Shown here: piece by piece, positions 41,239 to 51,818 of the stretch | How the letters are laid out: the number at the start of each line of letters is the position of its first letter | Numbering within the stretch: the stretch's first letter is position 1 | From: Streptomyces sulfonofaciens | GTDB lineage: Bacteria; Actinomycetota; Actinomycetes; Streptomycetales; Streptomycetaceae | NCBI RefSeq assembly: GCF_014656295.1 | Contig: NZ_BNCD01000006.1 | Coordinates: 124,001-188,000, forward strand | Reading direction: 5' to 3' | DNA length: 64,000 nt | Program-made: the position numbers and the translations under genes | Notes under the pieces: generated by a model | Database searches by the model: none | The model's input: only the letters and a program-made list of their open reading frames with translations | Told to the model about the DNA's origin: nothing

Positions 41239-43134
41239 TCAGCCCAGGCGGCGGACCAGCGCCTCGTACTCCTCCCACAGCTCCCTCGGGGTGTGGTCGC
41301 CGAAGGTGCGGAAGTGGTCGGGGATCAGGGCGGCCTCCTGCCGCCATGCCTGCGGGTCCACGGTGAGGAGGAGGTCCAGGTCCGCCTCGCCGAGGTCGAG
41401 TCCCTCCGTGTCCAGGGCGTCCCTGCTCGGCAGGATGCCGATGGGCGTGCGCACGCCCTCGCCGCGGCCGTCGAGGCGGTCCACGATCCACTTCAGCACC
41501 CGGCTGTTCTCACCGAAGCCCGGCCAGACGAACCGGCCCTCGGCGTCCTTGCGGAACCAGTTGACGTAGTAGATCCTCGGCAGCTTGGACTCGTCGCCCT
41601 CCCTGGCCACCGAGGTGCGGCCCATCTCGATCCAGTGGGCCATGTAGTCGCCCATGTGGTAGCCGCAGAACGGCAGCATCGCGAAGGGGTCGCGGCGCAG
41701 TTCGCCGACCGTGCCCTCGGCCGCCGCCGTCTTCTCCGAGGCGACGTTCGCGCCGAGGAACACCCCGTGGTTCCAGCCGAAGGACTCGGTGACCAGCGGT
41801 ACGGCAGTGGCCCTGCGCCCGCCGAAGAGGATCGCCGAGATCGGTACGCCCTTCGGGTCCTGCCACTCCGGCGCGATGGTCGGGCACTGCGCCGCCGGGG
41901 TCGTGAAGCGGGCGTTGGGGTGCGCGGCGGGGGTGTCCGAGTCGGGCGTCCAGTCGTTGCCGCGCCAGTCGGTCAGGTGCGCGGGGGGCTCCTTGGTCAT
42001 GCCCTCCCACCACACGTCGCCGTCGTCGGTGAGGGCCACGTTGGTGAAGACGGAGTTGCCCCAGAATGTCTTCATCGCGTTGGCGTTGGTGTCCTCACCC
42101 GTGCCGGGCGCGACACCGAAGAAGCCGGCCTCCGGGTTGATCGCGTGGAGCCGCCCGTCCGCGCCGAACCGCATCCAGGCGATGTCGTCGCCGATGGTCT
42201 CGACCGTCCAGCCGGGCAGGGTCGGCTCCAGCATGGCCAGGTTGGTCTTGCCGCAGGCCGAGGGGAAGGCCGCGGCGACGTACTTCGCCTCCCCGCGCGG
42301 CGGGGTCAGCTTGAGGATCAGCATGTGCTCCGCGAGCCAGCCCTCGTCGCGGGCCATCACGGAGGCGATACGCAGGGCGTAGCACTTCTTGCCGAGCAGC
42401 GCGTTGCCGCCGTAGCCGGAGCCGTACGACCAGATCTCGCGGTCCTCGGGGAAGTGCGAGATGTACTTGGTGGTGTTGCAGGGCCAGGGCACGTCGGCCT
42501 CGCCCGGGGCGAGCGGGGCGCCCACGGTGTGCACGGCCTTGACGAAGGCCCCGTCCGTGCCGAGCTCGTCGAGCACCGGCCGGCCCATCCTGGTCATGGT
42601 GCGCATGGAGACGGCCACGTACGCGGAGTCGGTGATCTCCACACCCATCGCGGAGAGCGGCGAGCCGAGCGGTCCCATGCAGAACGGCACGACGTACATC
42701 GTGCGCCCGCGCATCGCGCCGCGGAACACGCCTCCGCGGCCGCCCTCGCCCCGGAAGATGGCCCGCATCTCGCCGGGGTCCATCCAGTGGTTGGTCGGGC
42801 CCGCGTCCTCCTCGCGTGCGGAGCAGATGAAGGTGCGGTCCTCGACCCTGGCGACGTCACGGGGGTCGGAGGCGGCGTAGTACGAGTTCGGGCGCTTGAC
42901 CGGGTCGAGCCTGGTGAAGGTGCCGTTGGCCACCAGTTCCCCGCAGAGGCGCTCGTACTCCGCCTCGGAGCCGTCGCACCAGACGACCCGGTCCGGCTCG
43001 GTCAGCCCGGCGATCTCGTCCACCCAGGCGACGAGGTCCCGGTGGGAGGTCGGGGGTGCCGACGGGGACCCGGCGGTGTCGGGGGCATCAGGAGGACGGG
43101 AGCCCAGCTCGGAGAGGACGGCATCGCGCGCCAC
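41239..43134 (-). CDS. pckG: Phosphoenolpyruvate carboxykinase (GTP)
   Basis: A 631-residue GTP-dependent PEPCK, which interconverts oxaloacetate and phosphoenolpyruvate for gluconeogenesis. It shows VEDRTFICS, the PEP/OAA site [11 protein letters not shown] and [21 protein letters not shown], the P-loop [13 protein letters not shown] with the hyper-reactive Cys, the metal site [11 protein letters not shown] and [26 protein letters not shown]. Length matches the family. The GTG at 43134 has TTAGGAGCA 5 bases upstream. It is monocistronic. Nothing in the promoter identifies its regulator. Confidence 0.97.
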   Translation of the reverse strand: MARDAVLSELGSRPPDAPDTAGSPSAPPTSHRDLVAWVDEIAGLTEPDRVVWCDGSEAEYERLCGELVANGTFTRLDPVKRPNSYYAASDPRDVARVEDRTFICSAREEDAGPTNHWMDPGEMRAIFRGEGGRGGVFRGAMRGRTMYVVPFCMGPLGSPLSAMGVEITDSAYVAVSMRTMTRMGRPVLDELGTDGAFVKAVHTVGAPLAPGEADVPWPCNTTKYISHFPEDREIWSYGSGYGGNALLGKKCYALRIASVMARDEGWLAEHMLILKLTPPRGEAKYVAAAFPSACGKTNLAMLEPTLPGWTVETIGDDIAWMRFGADGRLHAINPEAGFFGVAPGTGEDTNANAMKTFWGNSVFTNVALTDDGDVWWEGMTKEPPAHLTDWRGNDWTPDSDTPAAHPNARFTTPAAQCPTIAPEWQDPKGVPISAILFGGRRATAVPLVTESFGWNHGVFLGANVASEKTAAAEGTVGELRRDPFAMLPFCGYHMGDYMAHWIEMGRTSVAREGDESKLPRIYYVNWFRKDAEGRFVWPGFGENSRVLKWIVDRLDGRGEGVRTPIGILPSRDALDTEGLDLGEADLDLLLTVDPQAWRQEAALIPDHFRTFGDHTPRELWEEYEALVRRLG

Positions 43135-43426
43135 GATTGCTCCTAAGTGAGGGATTCATGAGTTGTGGCCCAGGGGGCCAGCGGCCCGGACACCTGCGTC
43201 GCGGCGTCGGGAGGACACATGTCGAGCATGCACCCGCCCGCGTATTCGCTCATCCGGAACCGACCGCACTCATATGATCATGCGTCGCATGCGCCCATCT
43301 GTCCAGAGGGACGCACACATGAGCAGCGTGACCCTTCACACGTCCGTGTGACGTCCCGCGCCCGCCCGCGCCGCGGCCGATCTGGCACGCTGCGACTGAT
43401 CTGTCACTTACGGGAGCGTCGGTACG

Positions 43427-44194
43427 ATGCCGCTCATGACTGCGCCCGTCCCCGACGCACCCCTCACTCCCCCGGCCGCCGGCGACACCCCCGGCGAGCC
43501 GGTGTCGCCGCCCCAGCAGCCGGTGTCGCTGCCCCAGCAGATGTCCCAGTTGCCCCAGCAGGTCAAGCCCCGGCTGCGCGGCTGGCTGCACGCCGGGATG
43601 TTCCCGGCCGTACTCGTCGCCGGCCTGGTGCTCACCGCCCTCGCGGACTCCCCCCGCGGCCGCATCGCCTGCGGGATCTACGTCCTGACGGCCTGCCTGC
43701 TGTTCGGCGTGAGCGCGCTCTACCACCGCGGCAACTGGGGACCGCGGGCCGGCCGCATGCTCCGCAGGCTCGACCACGCCAACATCTTCCTGATCATCGC
43801 GGGCACCTACACGCCGTTGACGTTGCTCCTGCTGCCGGACGCCAAGGGCGAGTGGCTCCTGTGGGGGATATGGGCGGCCGCGGCGGCGGGCATCGTCTTC
43901 CGGGTGTTCTGGGTCGGCGCCCCGCGCTGGCTCTACACCCCGTGCTACATCGCCATGGGCTGGGCGGCGGTCTTCTTCCTGCCGGACTTCCTGCGCGCGG
44001 GCGGCATCGCCGTACTGGTCTGCGTGGTCGTGGGCGGCGTGCTGTACAGCGCCGGCGGGGTGGTCTACGGCATCAAGCGGCCGAACCCCTCACCCCGCTG
44101 GTTCGGCTTCCACGAGGTCTTCCACTCCTTCACCCTCGCCGCGTTCGCCGTGCACTACGTGGGCATCTCACTGGTCGCCTACCGGCACGGCTGA
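43427..44194 (+). CDS. PAQR family membrane protein (hemolysin III / TrhA type)
   Basis: A 255-residue, seven-span membrane protein of the PAQR/hemolysin III family. A 45-residue Pro/Gln-rich cytoplasmic start contains three PQQ(P/V/M)S units, followed by spans with the conserved SALYHR, RRLDHANIFLIIAGTYTPL and the C-terminal HEVFHSFTLAAFAVHYV, whose Ser/His/Asp residues are the putative metal site. Members are linked to membrane-lipid homeostasis. The start is ATG at 43427 (GGGAG 10 bases upstream); ATG at 43436 could instead be a leaderless start, as TACGAT precedes it by 6 bases. Confidence 0.88.
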   Translation: MPLMTAPVPDAPLTPPAAGDTPGEPVSPPQQPVSLPQQMSQLPQQVKPRLRGWLHAGMFPAVLVAGLVLTALADSPRGRIACGIYVLTACLLFGVSALYHRGNWGPRAGRMLRRLDHANIFLIIAGTYTPLTLLLLPDAKGEWLLWGIWAAAAAGIVFRVFWVGAPRWLYTPCYIAMGWAAVFFLPDFLRAGGIAVLVCVVVGGVLYSAGGVVYGIKRPNPSPRWFGFHEVFHSFTLAAFAVHYVGISLVAYRHG

Positions 44195-44287
44195 CCGGCG
44201 CCGCACCCCGGCCCGCCTCCGGCCGCCCCCGGCCGGCCCACGGTGCGGGCATGGCCCCTGCCCCGGCAGATGGCCGACAATGATCCC

Positions 44288-44980
44288 ATGACGGCCGCAC
44301 GTACCCCCACCTCCCGTCCCTTCCCGGTCTCCGGCGCCACCACCTCGTCCGGCCGGCCCCCGGCCGCCGGCTCCGGCCGGGACGGGGCTGGGGCCCCGCG
44401 GCCCGGGCTGCGCGAGCGCAAGAAGATCAAGACCAGGGCGGCGATCCGCCGGGCGACCTACCGGCTGATCGAGGAGCAGGGGTACGAGGCCACCACCGTC
44501 GAGCAGATCGCGGAGGCCGCGGAGGTCTCGCCCAGCACGGTCTTCCGCTACTTCCCCACCAAGGAGGACATCGTCCTCACCGACGAGTGCGACCGGCTGC
44601 TGGACGGCGAGCTGCGCGCCCGGCCCGCCGACGAGCCGCTGGTCGACTCGCTGCGGGCCGTGGTGCGCTCGTCCTGGGCGGTCCGCTCCCACGACGAACC
44701 CGAGATCGTCCGGCTGCGCACCCGTCTGATGGTGCAGGTGCCGGCCGTGCGCTCCCGGATGATGGAGGGCATGTCCGCGACCGGCAGGATGCTCTGCCGC
44801 ATCCTCGCCGACCGCACCGGCCGCGACGCGGACGACCTGGAGGTGCGCGTCTTCGCCACGGGCCTGGTGGGCGCCCTGCTGGAGACGGCCCTCTACTGGG
44901 CCGAGCACGACTACCGCGACGACCTGCCCGACCTGGTCGACCGGGCCCTCGCCGCCTTCGAGAGGGGTCCGGCGCACTGA
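44288..44980 (+). CDS. TetR family regulator
   Basis: A 230-residue TetR repressor. A disordered 40-residue N-terminus precedes the HTH (TRAAIRRATYRLIEEQGYEATTVEQIAEAAEVSPSTVFRYFPTKEDIV), followed by an all-helical ligand domain with an Arg/Met-rich middle. The ATG at 44288 follows GACAAT closely without a ribosome site, suggesting a leaderless message. Neighbours are not divergent targets, so its regulon is not evident; autoregulation or control of the flanking PAQR or Mut7-C genes is possible. Confidence 0.9.
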   Translation: MTAARTPTSRPFPVSGATTSSGRPPAAGSGRDGAGAPRPGLRERKKIKTRAAIRRATYRLIEEQGYEATTVEQIAEAAEVSPSTVFRYFPTKEDIVLTDECDRLLDGELRARPADEPLVDSLRAVVRSSWAVRSHDEPEIVRLRTRLMVQVPAVRSRMMEGMSATGRMLCRILADRTGRDADDLEVRVFATGLVGALLETALYWAEHDYRDDLPDLVDRALAAFERGPAH

Positions 44981-45123
44981 GCCGCCGGCGCGGGCGCTCC
45001 CCGGGCGGACACGCGGGCGTTCCCCGGGCGGACACGAGGCCGTGCTCCCGGCGCCCCGCCCGCCCCCCGCCGCCGGCGGGCGCCGCGCGGTTCCCGCCTC
45101 GTCCGCATGCCATCCTTGGGCCC

Positions 45124-45852
45124 GTGAACGGTCCCGAGATCCGCGTCGAGCTCGCCCCCGAGCTGGGCGTCTTCGTGCCCCAGGGCCGGCGGCGCGGAGC
45201 CACCGCGGTGGTGACCGACGGCGTCTCCTCGCTCGGGCATGTCGTCGAGTCACTGGGAGTGCCGCTGACCGAGGTCGGCGAGCTGCTCGTGGACGGCCGC
45301 CCGGCCGCCGCCGCACACGTGCCGGGCGCAGGCGAGTCGGTCCGGGTGCGGGCGGTGGAACGGCCCCAGCGCGTGCCCGGCGCTCCGCTGCGCTTCCTGC
45401 TCGACGTCCACCTCGGCACGCTGGCGCGCCGGCTGCGGCTGCTCGGCGTCGACGCGGCCTACGAGTCCACCGACATCGGCGACCCCGCGCTGGCCGGCCG
45501 CTCGGCGGCCGAGCGGCGGGTGCTGCTCAGCCGGGACAGGGGGCTGCTGCGCCGCCGTGAGCTGTGGGCCGGTGCGTTCGTGTACAGCGACCGGCCCGAC
45601 GAGCAGTTGCGGGACGTCCTCACCCGGTTCGCCCCGGTACTGCGGCCCTGGACACGCTGCACCGCCTGCAACGGCCTGCTCAGCGAGGCCCGCAAGGAGG
45701 AGGTCGCCGCTCTCCTGGAGGGCGGCACCCGGCGTACGTACGACGTCTTCGCCCAGTGCACCGAGTGCCGCCGCGTCTACTGGCGCGGCGCCCACCACGA
45801 CCGCCTCGAACGGATCGTGGACGACGCGGTCGCGGAGTTCGGCGCTCGCTGA
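45124..45852 (+). CDS. ThiS-like and Mut7-C RNase domain fusion protein
   Basis: A 242-residue protein with two parts. Residues 1-80 resemble a ubiquitin/ThiS fold (HVVESLGVPLTEVGELLVDGRPA). Residues 85-242 form a Mut7-C domain: a PIN-like nuclease core (RFLLDVHLGTLARRLRLLGVDAAYE, LLSRDRGLLRR) with acidic residues and a four-cysteine zinc ribbon (CTACNGLL..CTECRRVYW). This fusion is known in bacteria and probably acts on RNA. The GTG at 45124 lacks a ribosome site and follows CATCCT, so it is probably leaderless. It is convergent with the YyaL-like gene. Confidence 0.85.
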   Translation: MNGPEIRVELAPELGVFVPQGRRRGATAVVTDGVSSLGHVVESLGVPLTEVGELLVDGRPAAAAHVPGAGESVRVRAVERPQRVPGAPLRFLLDVHLGTLARRLRLLGVDAAYESTDIGDPALAGRSAAERRVLLSRDRGLLRRRELWAGAFVYSDRPDEQLRDVLTRFAPVLRPWTRCTACNGLLSEARKEEVAALLEGGTRRTYDVFAQCTECRRVYWRGAHHDRLERIVDDAVAEFGAR

Positions 45853-45911
45853 GCGGCGCGGCGGGCGCCGGCGGACGGGGCAGCCTGCCGGCCCCCGCCC
45901 GCCGGGAGTCC

Positions 45912-47969
45912 TCACCCCGTGCTCAGCGCGCCCAGCGCCTCCCGCAGGGCCGCCGCGTCCGTCGTGGGCGCGTCACAGGTGAAGTGGCGGCAGACGTAGG
46001 CGGCGGGGCGGCCCCCAACGAGCGGGCGGTCGGCGAGGAGGGGGAGTTCGTCGCTGTCCGGCGGGCCCGCGGCGACCACCGCGCCGGGTGCCGTGCCCAG
46101 CAGTGCGGCCCGCCGCAGCTCACCGGCGTCCGGGTCGTCCGGGGCCCCCACCACGGCGATCTCCCGCGGCCCGTCCAACTGCGCCTCCGCCACCGCGAGC
46201 CCCCAGCCGACGAACCGCGGCACCCGCGGGCCGAGCGCCCGCACCACGTCCAGGGCGCGTTCCGCGGCCGTGCGGTGCCGCTCGGAGCCGGTGTGGGCGG
46301 CATAGCCCAGCAGGGCCCCGGCGGCCGCGGTCCAGCCGGACGGCACGGCGTTGTCGGTGGGGTCCTGCGGGCGGTGGATCAGCCGCTCGGCGTCGTCGGC
46401 CGTGTCGTACAGCTCGCCCTGCTCGCCGGAGAACCGGGTCAGCACCTGGTCGAGCAGGACTTTGGCGAGCCGCAGCCAGGCGCCCTCGCCGGTCACCGAC
46501 GCCAGCGTGAGGAAGCCCTCCGCGACGTCCGCGTAGTCCTCAAGGACACCCGCGCTGGTACCCGCCCTGCCGTCCCTGGAGGTCCGCACGAGCCGCGCGC
46601 CGTCGTCCATGTGCACGCCCACCAGCAGGTCGGCCGCGGCCACCGCGGCCTCGACCAGGTCGGGGCGGTCGAAGTAGGCGCCGGTCTCCGCCAGCGCCGC
46701 GATCGCCAGGCCGTTCCAGGCCGCGACCACCTTGTCGTCCCGTCCCGGCGCGGGCCGCCGGTCCCGCGCGGCCAGCAGCCGTTCGCGCACGGACGCGATC
46801 CTGGCGGCGTCGAAGACGCCCTCGGCCTGTGTGAGTTGCAGCACGGACGTGCCGGGCGGGCCCTCCGTGAAGGTGCCCTGCTCGGTCACCCCGAAGTAGT
46901 CGGCGGCGATCTGCGCGTCCGCCTCGCCGAGCACCTCGCGCAACTGCGCCGGGGTCCAGACGTAGTACGCGCCCTCCGCGTGCCGTCCGCTCCCGTCGTC
47001 GCTGTCCGCGTCCAGCGCGGAGGCGAACCCGCGCTCCTGCGTGCCCAGCTCGCGCACCATGAAGTCGGCGGTCTCCAGCGCCACCCGCCGGGCCATGGCG
47101 GACCCGGTGGCCCTCCACAGGTGGGCGTAGACGCGGCACAGCAGGGCGTTGTCGTAGAGCATCTTCTCGAAGTGCGGCACCGCCCACTCGCCGTCCACCG
47201 AGTAGCGGGCGAACCCGCCGCCGAGCTGGTCGTAGATGCCGCCGCGGGCCATCTGCCCGCAGGTGTCGGCGGCCATCTGGAGCGCACCCTCCGCACCGGT
47301 GCGGGCGTGGTGGCGCAGCAGGAACTCGATGACCATGGACGGCGGGAACTTGGGCGCCCGGCCGAAACCGCCGTACGAGGGGTCGTAGTCGCGCGTCAGG
47401 CCCAGCAGTGCCTGGGCCAGCTCCTCCTCGCCGGGCGGCCGCCCCTCGCCCGCCGCGCCGTACATCGCCTCGCGCCCCGCCAGGTCCCTGACGATCCGCG
47501 CGGCGACGTCCGTCACCTCCGAGCGCCGCTCGTCCCACGCCTGGAAGACGCCTTCGAGCACCTGCCGGAAGGCGGGCATGCCGTGCCGCGGCGCGGGCGG
47601 GAAGTACGTGCCGAAGTAGAAGGGCTCGGCCTCCTGGGTGAGGAACACGGTCATGGGCCAGCCGCCCTGGCCGGTCGCCGCCTGCACGGCCTCCATGTAG
47701 ACGGCGTCGACGTCCGGACGCTCCTCGCGGTCCACCTTGATGTTGACGAAGTGCTCGTTCATCACGGCGGCCGTCTCCTCGTCCTCGAAGGACTCGCCGG
47801 CCATCACGTGGCACCAGTGGCAACTCGCGTACCCGACGCTCAGCAGCACCGGGACGCCTCTGCGCCGCGCCTCCTCGAACGCCTCCGGCGACCAGGGCCA
47901 CCAGTCGACGGGGTTGTCGGCGTGCTGCAGGAGGTAGGGGGAGGTTTCCTGGGCGAGTCGGTTAGGCAT
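45912..47969 (-). CDS. YyaL/SSP411-like thioredoxin-domain protein
   Basis: A 685-residue protein: an N-terminal thioredoxin fold (DUF255) with the CxxC-like motif [16 protein letters not shown] at residues 48-63, [25 protein letters not shown], then an (alpha/alpha)6-barrel similar to AGE/GlcNAc-2-epimerase enzymes ([35 protein letters not shown]). The family is widely conserved; its exact reaction is not settled. The length is normal. The ATG at 47969 has no clear Shine-Dalgarno and follows AGGATT closely, so it may be leaderless. Confidence 0.92.
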   Translation of the reverse strand: MPNRLAQETSPYLLQHADNPVDWWPWSPEAFEEARRRGVPVLLSVGYASCHWCHVMAGESFEDEETAAVMNEHFVNIKVDREERPDVDAVYMEAVQAATGQGGWPMTVFLTQEAEPFYFGTYFPPAPRHGMPAFRQVLEGVFQAWDERRSEVTDVAARIVRDLAGREAMYGAAGEGRPPGEEELAQALLGLTRDYDPSYGGFGRAPKFPPSMVIEFLLRHHARTGAEGALQMAADTCGQMARGGIYDQLGGGFARYSVDGEWAVPHFEKMLYDNALLCRVYAHLWRATGSAMARRVALETADFMVRELGTQERGFASALDADSDDGSGRHAEGAYYVWTPAQLREVLGEADAQIAADYFGVTEQGTFTEGPPGTSVLQLTQAEGVFDAARIASVRERLLAARDRRPAPGRDDKVVAAWNGLAIAALAETGAYFDRPDLVEAAVAAADLLVGVHMDDGARLVRTSRDGRAGTSAGVLEDYADVAEGFLTLASVTGEGAWLRLAKVLLDQVLTRFSGEQGELYDTADDAERLIHRPQDPTDNAVPSGWTAAAGALLGYAAHTGSERHRTAAERALDVVRALGPRVPRFVGWGLAVAEAQLDGPREIAVVGAPDDPDAGELRRAALLGTAPGAVVAAGPPDSDELPLLADRPLVGGRPAAYVCRHFTCDAPTTDAAALREALGALSTG

Positions 47970-48205
47970 ACGTCAATCCTTGCGCATGGGGCGGCCGAGT
48001 GGGCGACCTCCGCCGGGGCGTGCCGCACGCCCGCGGCCGGGGCCGCGGTCCGGGGCCGTGCGGGAACCGGCGGCCCGGGGCCGCGTCCGGGCGCGGTCAG
48101 GGCGTGGGCCGCCGGCCGCAACACCACCGCGTGACGGCCCTCGCGCCCGCCGCCGTCCGGCACGACACTGGTCGGACAGGGGTGGCGGCCGGAGGGGGAC
48201 ACGTC

Positions 48206-51200
48206 ATGCGCGAGGATCACCGTGCCGATGCGGAACGGCTGTTGGTACGGGCCGTGGAGGAGGAGGCGCGCCGGCCTGGCGCGCACGTGGACCAGCGAGT
48301 GCTGCTGAGCCGGGCGCGCGGCGCGCTGGAGGCGCTGGCCGAGCCGGCCGCCGAGGAGTACGCGGCCTACCTCCGCGCTCTCGACGAGGCGGAGGCGGGG
48401 CGGCTGACCTTCCGACGGCGCTTCGCGCAGGGGAAGCCGTCGACGCCGCTGGCGGTCACGGCGGCCACGGCGCTCACCGCCTGCGTCGCGGACCTCGCGG
48501 CGGGCACCGGCACCGGCACCGCACTGGGCGTCGGTGCCGTGGTCGCCCTGGTGGGTGCCGCGGCCACCGTCGCCAGGGTGACGGCCGCCCATCTGCCGGC
48601 CGCGAGCCGGCAGGCCGCCGCCCTCCACCAGCCGGGCGGCGCGGAGCAGTTGCGGCTCCAGTGGCTGACGGCTCTGGAGGTGCGGTGCATCCGCCCGTTC
48701 CTCGACCAGCAGCGGATGCTGGCCGCGGCCTCCGGTTCCGCGCAGCGGGCGGCGCCCCGGCTGCGCCGCACCGACAAGAGCGCGGCGGCCAGGCGGCGTA
48801 CCGTGCTCCAGCAGTCGCTCGCCCGACTGCCCCGGGCGAGCGGCCCGTTCACCGGGCGGCGGCAGGAGCTGGCGCAGATCGCGCAGTGGGTGCACGCGGC
48901 GCGGGCCGCCCCGGGGACCCGGCCGGTGGTGGTGCTGCTGCACGGCGAGCCGGGCTCCGGGCGCAGCACGCTCGCGGTGCGTGCTGCGGACGCGCTGAAG
49001 GACCAGTTCCGCGGCGCGTGCGTGGTGGACCTGCGGGGCGCGGGGCCCGACACGGCACCGCTGTCCACCCGGGACGCCCTGCTCCACCTGCTGAACCGGC
49101 TCGGCGCGCCCCGTGAGCAGCTCCTCTTCCGCGACCGCCCCTCCCAGGAGCAGCAGGGGAACCAGGTGCGGCGGCTGGCCGAGCTGTACCAGCGGCACCT
49201 GACGGGCCTGCCCGTGGTGCTGCTGCTCGACGACGCGAGCGACGCCGCGCAGATCGGCCCGCTGGTTCCGGAGCACTCGGAGAGCCTGGTCCTGGTCACC
49301 ACCCGCGAGGCGTTCCCGCTGCCCGGGGACCTGCACGCCCGGGTGCACCGGCTGCACGTGCCGCCGCTGGACGCCGCGGGCGCCGAGGAGCTGCTGCGCG
49401 CGTCGGCCGCTGACGACCCGGGGCCCTACGACGCCGAGGCGGCCGAGCGGGTGAGCGAGCTGTGCGGCGGGCTGCCGCTCGCGCTGCGGATCGCGGGATC
49501 CTCGCTCGGCCCGCGTACCGCCCGGCAGCTCGCCGACGAGCTGGGCGCCTACGGCCCGGTGGGCCCCGTCGAGCGGGCGCTGTGGCTGCGCTACACCGAG
49601 CAGCCGGAGGGCGGCCGGCGGCTGCTGCGGCGGCTCGCGCTCGCGGGCCGGGCGTCGCTGGGCGCGGCCGCGGCCGCGGCACTGCTGGCCACCGACGAGA
49701 GTACCGCCGGGGAGCAGCTCTCCGCGCTGGCCGCCGCGAGCCTGCTCGACCGTGTGCGCGGCAGCCGCTACCGCCTGCACACGGCCGTGCGCGCCTTCGC
49801 GCGGGACCGGCTGCGGGACGAGGAGACGACGGCGGAGCGCACGGCAGCGCAGCAGCGGCTGATCGTGAACTACGCCGAGCTGGCCGACTCGGTCATCCGG
49901 CTGGTGGACGGCAGGACGTCGACCCGCGCGGACGCCGCCTTCCACGCGGACGCGATGGGCCCGCACGGCTTCGCCTCGCTGGAGGCGGCGCTGCGCTGGC
50001 TGGACGACGAGTCGAGCTTCATCACGGCCGCGCTGCGGCACGCGGAGGGCGTGGACGAGGCGGCGGTGCTGCACCTGCTGGGCGCGCTGTGCGACTACTG
50101 CCTGCTCCGCGGCGACCTGTACCGGCTCGGTGAGATCAGTGAGCTCACCCAGTCCGTCGACCGGGGGCTGCTGGGCCGCAGCGTGCAGTGGCGCACCGGT
50201 ATCGCGGCCCGGCAGGTCGGCGAGCTGGACACCTCGCGCACCACCCTGGCCTCGGTGGTGGACCTGTACTTCGAGGCGCACCACGAGGCGGGTGCCGCCC
50301 GGGCCCTGGGCTCGCTCGGCATCACGCTGCACCACCAGGGCAACCTGACCGGCGCCGAGGAGAAACTGCGGGAGGCGCTGGCGCTCCAGGCGCCGCAGGC
50401 GCTGGCCGGCGACCGGGGCTGGACGCTGCACGCGCTGGCCGCGGTGCTGCGCGACCTCGGCCGGCCGCGCGAGGCGCTGGACCTGCTGACCGGCGCTCTG
50501 GAGCTGCACCGGGCGAGCGAGTCGGTGCACGGCCTGGCCTGGACGCACTTCCAGCTCGGGCAGACCCTTCTGCGCCTCGGTGACGTGCCGCGCGCCGAGA
50601 CGGAGCTGCGCGAGGCCCTGGAGCTGTACGGGCGCACCCGCGATCCGCGCGGCGAGGCATGGGCCCTGACGCAGCTCGCCCGCGCGCGTCTCGTCGCCGG
50701 CGACGCGGGCGCCGCCGTCGAGGGGCTGCGCCAGGCGGCGGCCGCGCACCGGGACAACGAGGACGCGCGCGGTGCGGCCTGGAGCACCTACTACCTCGGC
50801 CAGGCGCTGGAGGACGCCGGCGACCTGGACCCGGCGGTACGCGATCTCGAACGGTCACGGACGATGTTCTCGCGGATGCGGGACGTCTACGGGCTCGCCT
50901 GCGCCCGGCACCATTCGGCACGGGCCACCAGGGACCAGCGGGCGGCGCAGACCGGGTCGCTCCTCAACAGCGGTTTCGCCCGCCAGTTGCTGGTGGACGC
51001 GCGGGCCGACTTCAGACGGATCGGGGTCGCGCACGGCGAGGCGTGGACGTGTCTGGAGCTCGCGGTGGTGGAGGCGGGCAACGCCCGCACCCCGCAGGCG
51101 CTCGCGCTGTGCGGCGAGGCGGCGGAGCTCTTCGCCTCCTACGGGGACCTGCGCGGTGGCGACTGGGCCCGCTTCCTGCGCTGCACCCTGCTGCCGTACG

Positions 51201-51436
51201 CCTCGCCGGGCGGGGTCGAGATCGGCACGGCCGTGGCCCAGGAGGAGCTGGCGCTGCTGGATCGCGCCCCGCATCCGGCCCGCGACCCCTCGCTGGAGGA
51301 CTGCGTCCAGGCGTACGCCGTCCTGCTGGACCGCGGCGTCGACCTGGCCGCGGGCTGGCAGGCATGGCGCCTGCGGATGGTGCCGGGGCGGCAGGCGCGG
51401 CAGGTCATGGGTGTGCGGGCGGACGACGGTGGCTAG
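48206..51436 (+). CDS. Membrane-linked STAND NTPase with TPR repeats
   Basis: A 1076-residue protein of the STAND class (signal-transduction ATPases with numerous domains). Residues 80-130 contain one or two Ala/Val/Gly-rich hydrophobic spans. An NB-ARC-like ATPase begins with FTGRRQELAQI (215) and has the P-loop HGEPGSGRSTLAV (246-258), Walker B LPVVLLLDD (335-343), the sensor LVLVTTRE and GLPLALRIAG. The C-terminal 450 residues are helical TPR-like repeats (ARALGSLGITLHHQGNLTGAEEKLREAL). The invariant P-loop lysine is replaced by R253. The ATG at 48206 has GGAGGGGGA 6 bases upstream. Such proteins act as oligomerising sensors; effector and ligand are unknown. Confidence 0.88.
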   Translation: MREDHRADAERLLVRAVEEEARRPGAHVDQRVLLSRARGALEALAEPAAEEYAAYLRALDEAEAGRLTFRRRFAQGKPSTPLAVTAATALTACVADLAAGTGTGTALGVGAVVALVGAAATVARVTAAHLPAASRQAAALHQPGGAEQLRLQWLTALEVRCIRPFLDQQRMLAAASGSAQRAAPRLRRTDKSAAARRRTVLQQSLARLPRASGPFTGRRQELAQIAQWVHAARAAPGTRPVVVLLHGEPGSGRSTLAVRAADALKDQFRGACVVDLRGAGPDTAPLSTRDALLHLLNRLGAPREQLLFRDRPSQEQQGNQVRRLAELYQRHLTGLPVVLLLDDASDAAQIGPLVPEHSESLVLVTTREAFPLPGDLHARVHRLHVPPLDAAGAEELLRASAADDPGPYDAEAAERVSELCGGLPLALRIAGSSLGPRTARQLADELGAYGPVGPVERALWLRYTEQPEGGRRLLRRLALAGRASLGAAAAAALLATDESTAGEQLSALAAASLLDRVRGSRYRLHTAVRAFARDRLRDEETTAERTAAQQRLIVNYAELADSVIRLVDGRTSTRADAAFHADAMGPHGFASLEAALRWLDDESSFITAALRHAEGVDEAAVLHLLGALCDYCLLRGDLYRLGEISELTQSVDRGLLGRSVQWRTGIAARQVGELDTSRTTLASVVDLYFEAHHEAGAARALGSLGITLHHQGNLTGAEEKLREALALQAPQALAGDRGWTLHALAAVLRDLGRPREALDLLTGALELHRASESVHGLAWTHFQLGQTLLRLGDVPRAETELREALELYGRTRDPRGEAWALTQLARARLVAGDAGAAVEGLRQAAAAHRDNEDARGAAWSTYYLGQALEDAGDLDPAVRDLERSRTMFSRMRDVYGLACARHHSARATRDQRAAQTGSLLNSGFARQLLVDARADFRRIGVAHGEAWTCLELAVVEAGNARTPQALALCGEAAELFASYGDLRGGDWARFLRCTLLPYASPGGVEIGTAVAQEELALLDRAPHPARDPSLEDCVQAYAVLLDRGVDLAAGWQAWRLRMVPGRQARQVMGVRADDGG

Positions 51437-51480
51437 TGCCCCGGCGGGCCGGCCAGGCGGGGGCTCGGGCGCGCACCTGT

Positions 51481-51509
51481 CCAGGGGCGCGGGGAGTCCG
51501 CGCCCCTGG
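51481..51509. terminator. Bidirectional terminator after STAND gene
   Basis: CCAGGGGCGCGG (51481-51492), loop GGAGT, CCGCGCCCCTGG (51498-51509) make a perfect 12-bp stem between the convergent STAND and small membrane protein genes. Confidence 0.85.
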
Positions 51510-51536
51510 CCGGGGTGGACCGGGCCTCAGCCCCTG

Positions 51537-51584
51537 TGGTCCTCGGTCCCGGTGGTCCTCGGTCCCGGTGGTCCTCAGCCCCGG
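51537..51584. repeat. 16-bp tandem repeat, 3 copies
   Basis: Two perfect copies of TGGTCCTCGGTCCCGG (51537 and 51553) are followed by one variant copy (51569) which runs into the stop region of the small membrane protein gene. Confidence 0.9.
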
Positions 51585-51817
51585 CGGGGCTCGGGCGCGG
51601 ACGAGGAGTTCCGCGGCTCCTCGTCCCTCGCCTCGGGGGACTCCTGGAAGTCCACCTTGCCCATGTGGCGGTTCATCGACTTCATCAGGCCCCAGACCGC
51701 CAGGGCCATCACCGCGAAGACGATGAAGCCGAGGACGCCGGGGGTCACCTTGTTCTGGTCGACCTCCTGGGCCAGGGGCACGAGATGCGTGACGGCCATG
51801 CCTGCGCTTGCGCTCAT
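51575..51817 (-). CDS. Small single-span membrane protein downstream of mca
   Basis: An 80-residue protein: a short extracellular N-terminus, one membrane helix (TPGVLGFIVFAVMALAVWGLM), then a charged cytoplasmic tail starting KSMNRHMGKVDFQESPEARDEEPRN. Similar small proteins commonly follow mca in Streptomyces. Two starts are possible: ATG at 51817, one base after the mca stop, or ATG at 51826, which overlaps the end of mca; either way translation is coupled to mca. Function unknown. Confidence 0.75.
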   Translation of the reverse strand: MSASAGMAVTHLVPLAQEVDQNKVTPGVLGFIVFAVMALAVWGLMKSMNRHMGKVDFQESPEARDEEPRNSSSAPEPRRG

Positions 51818-51818
51818 A

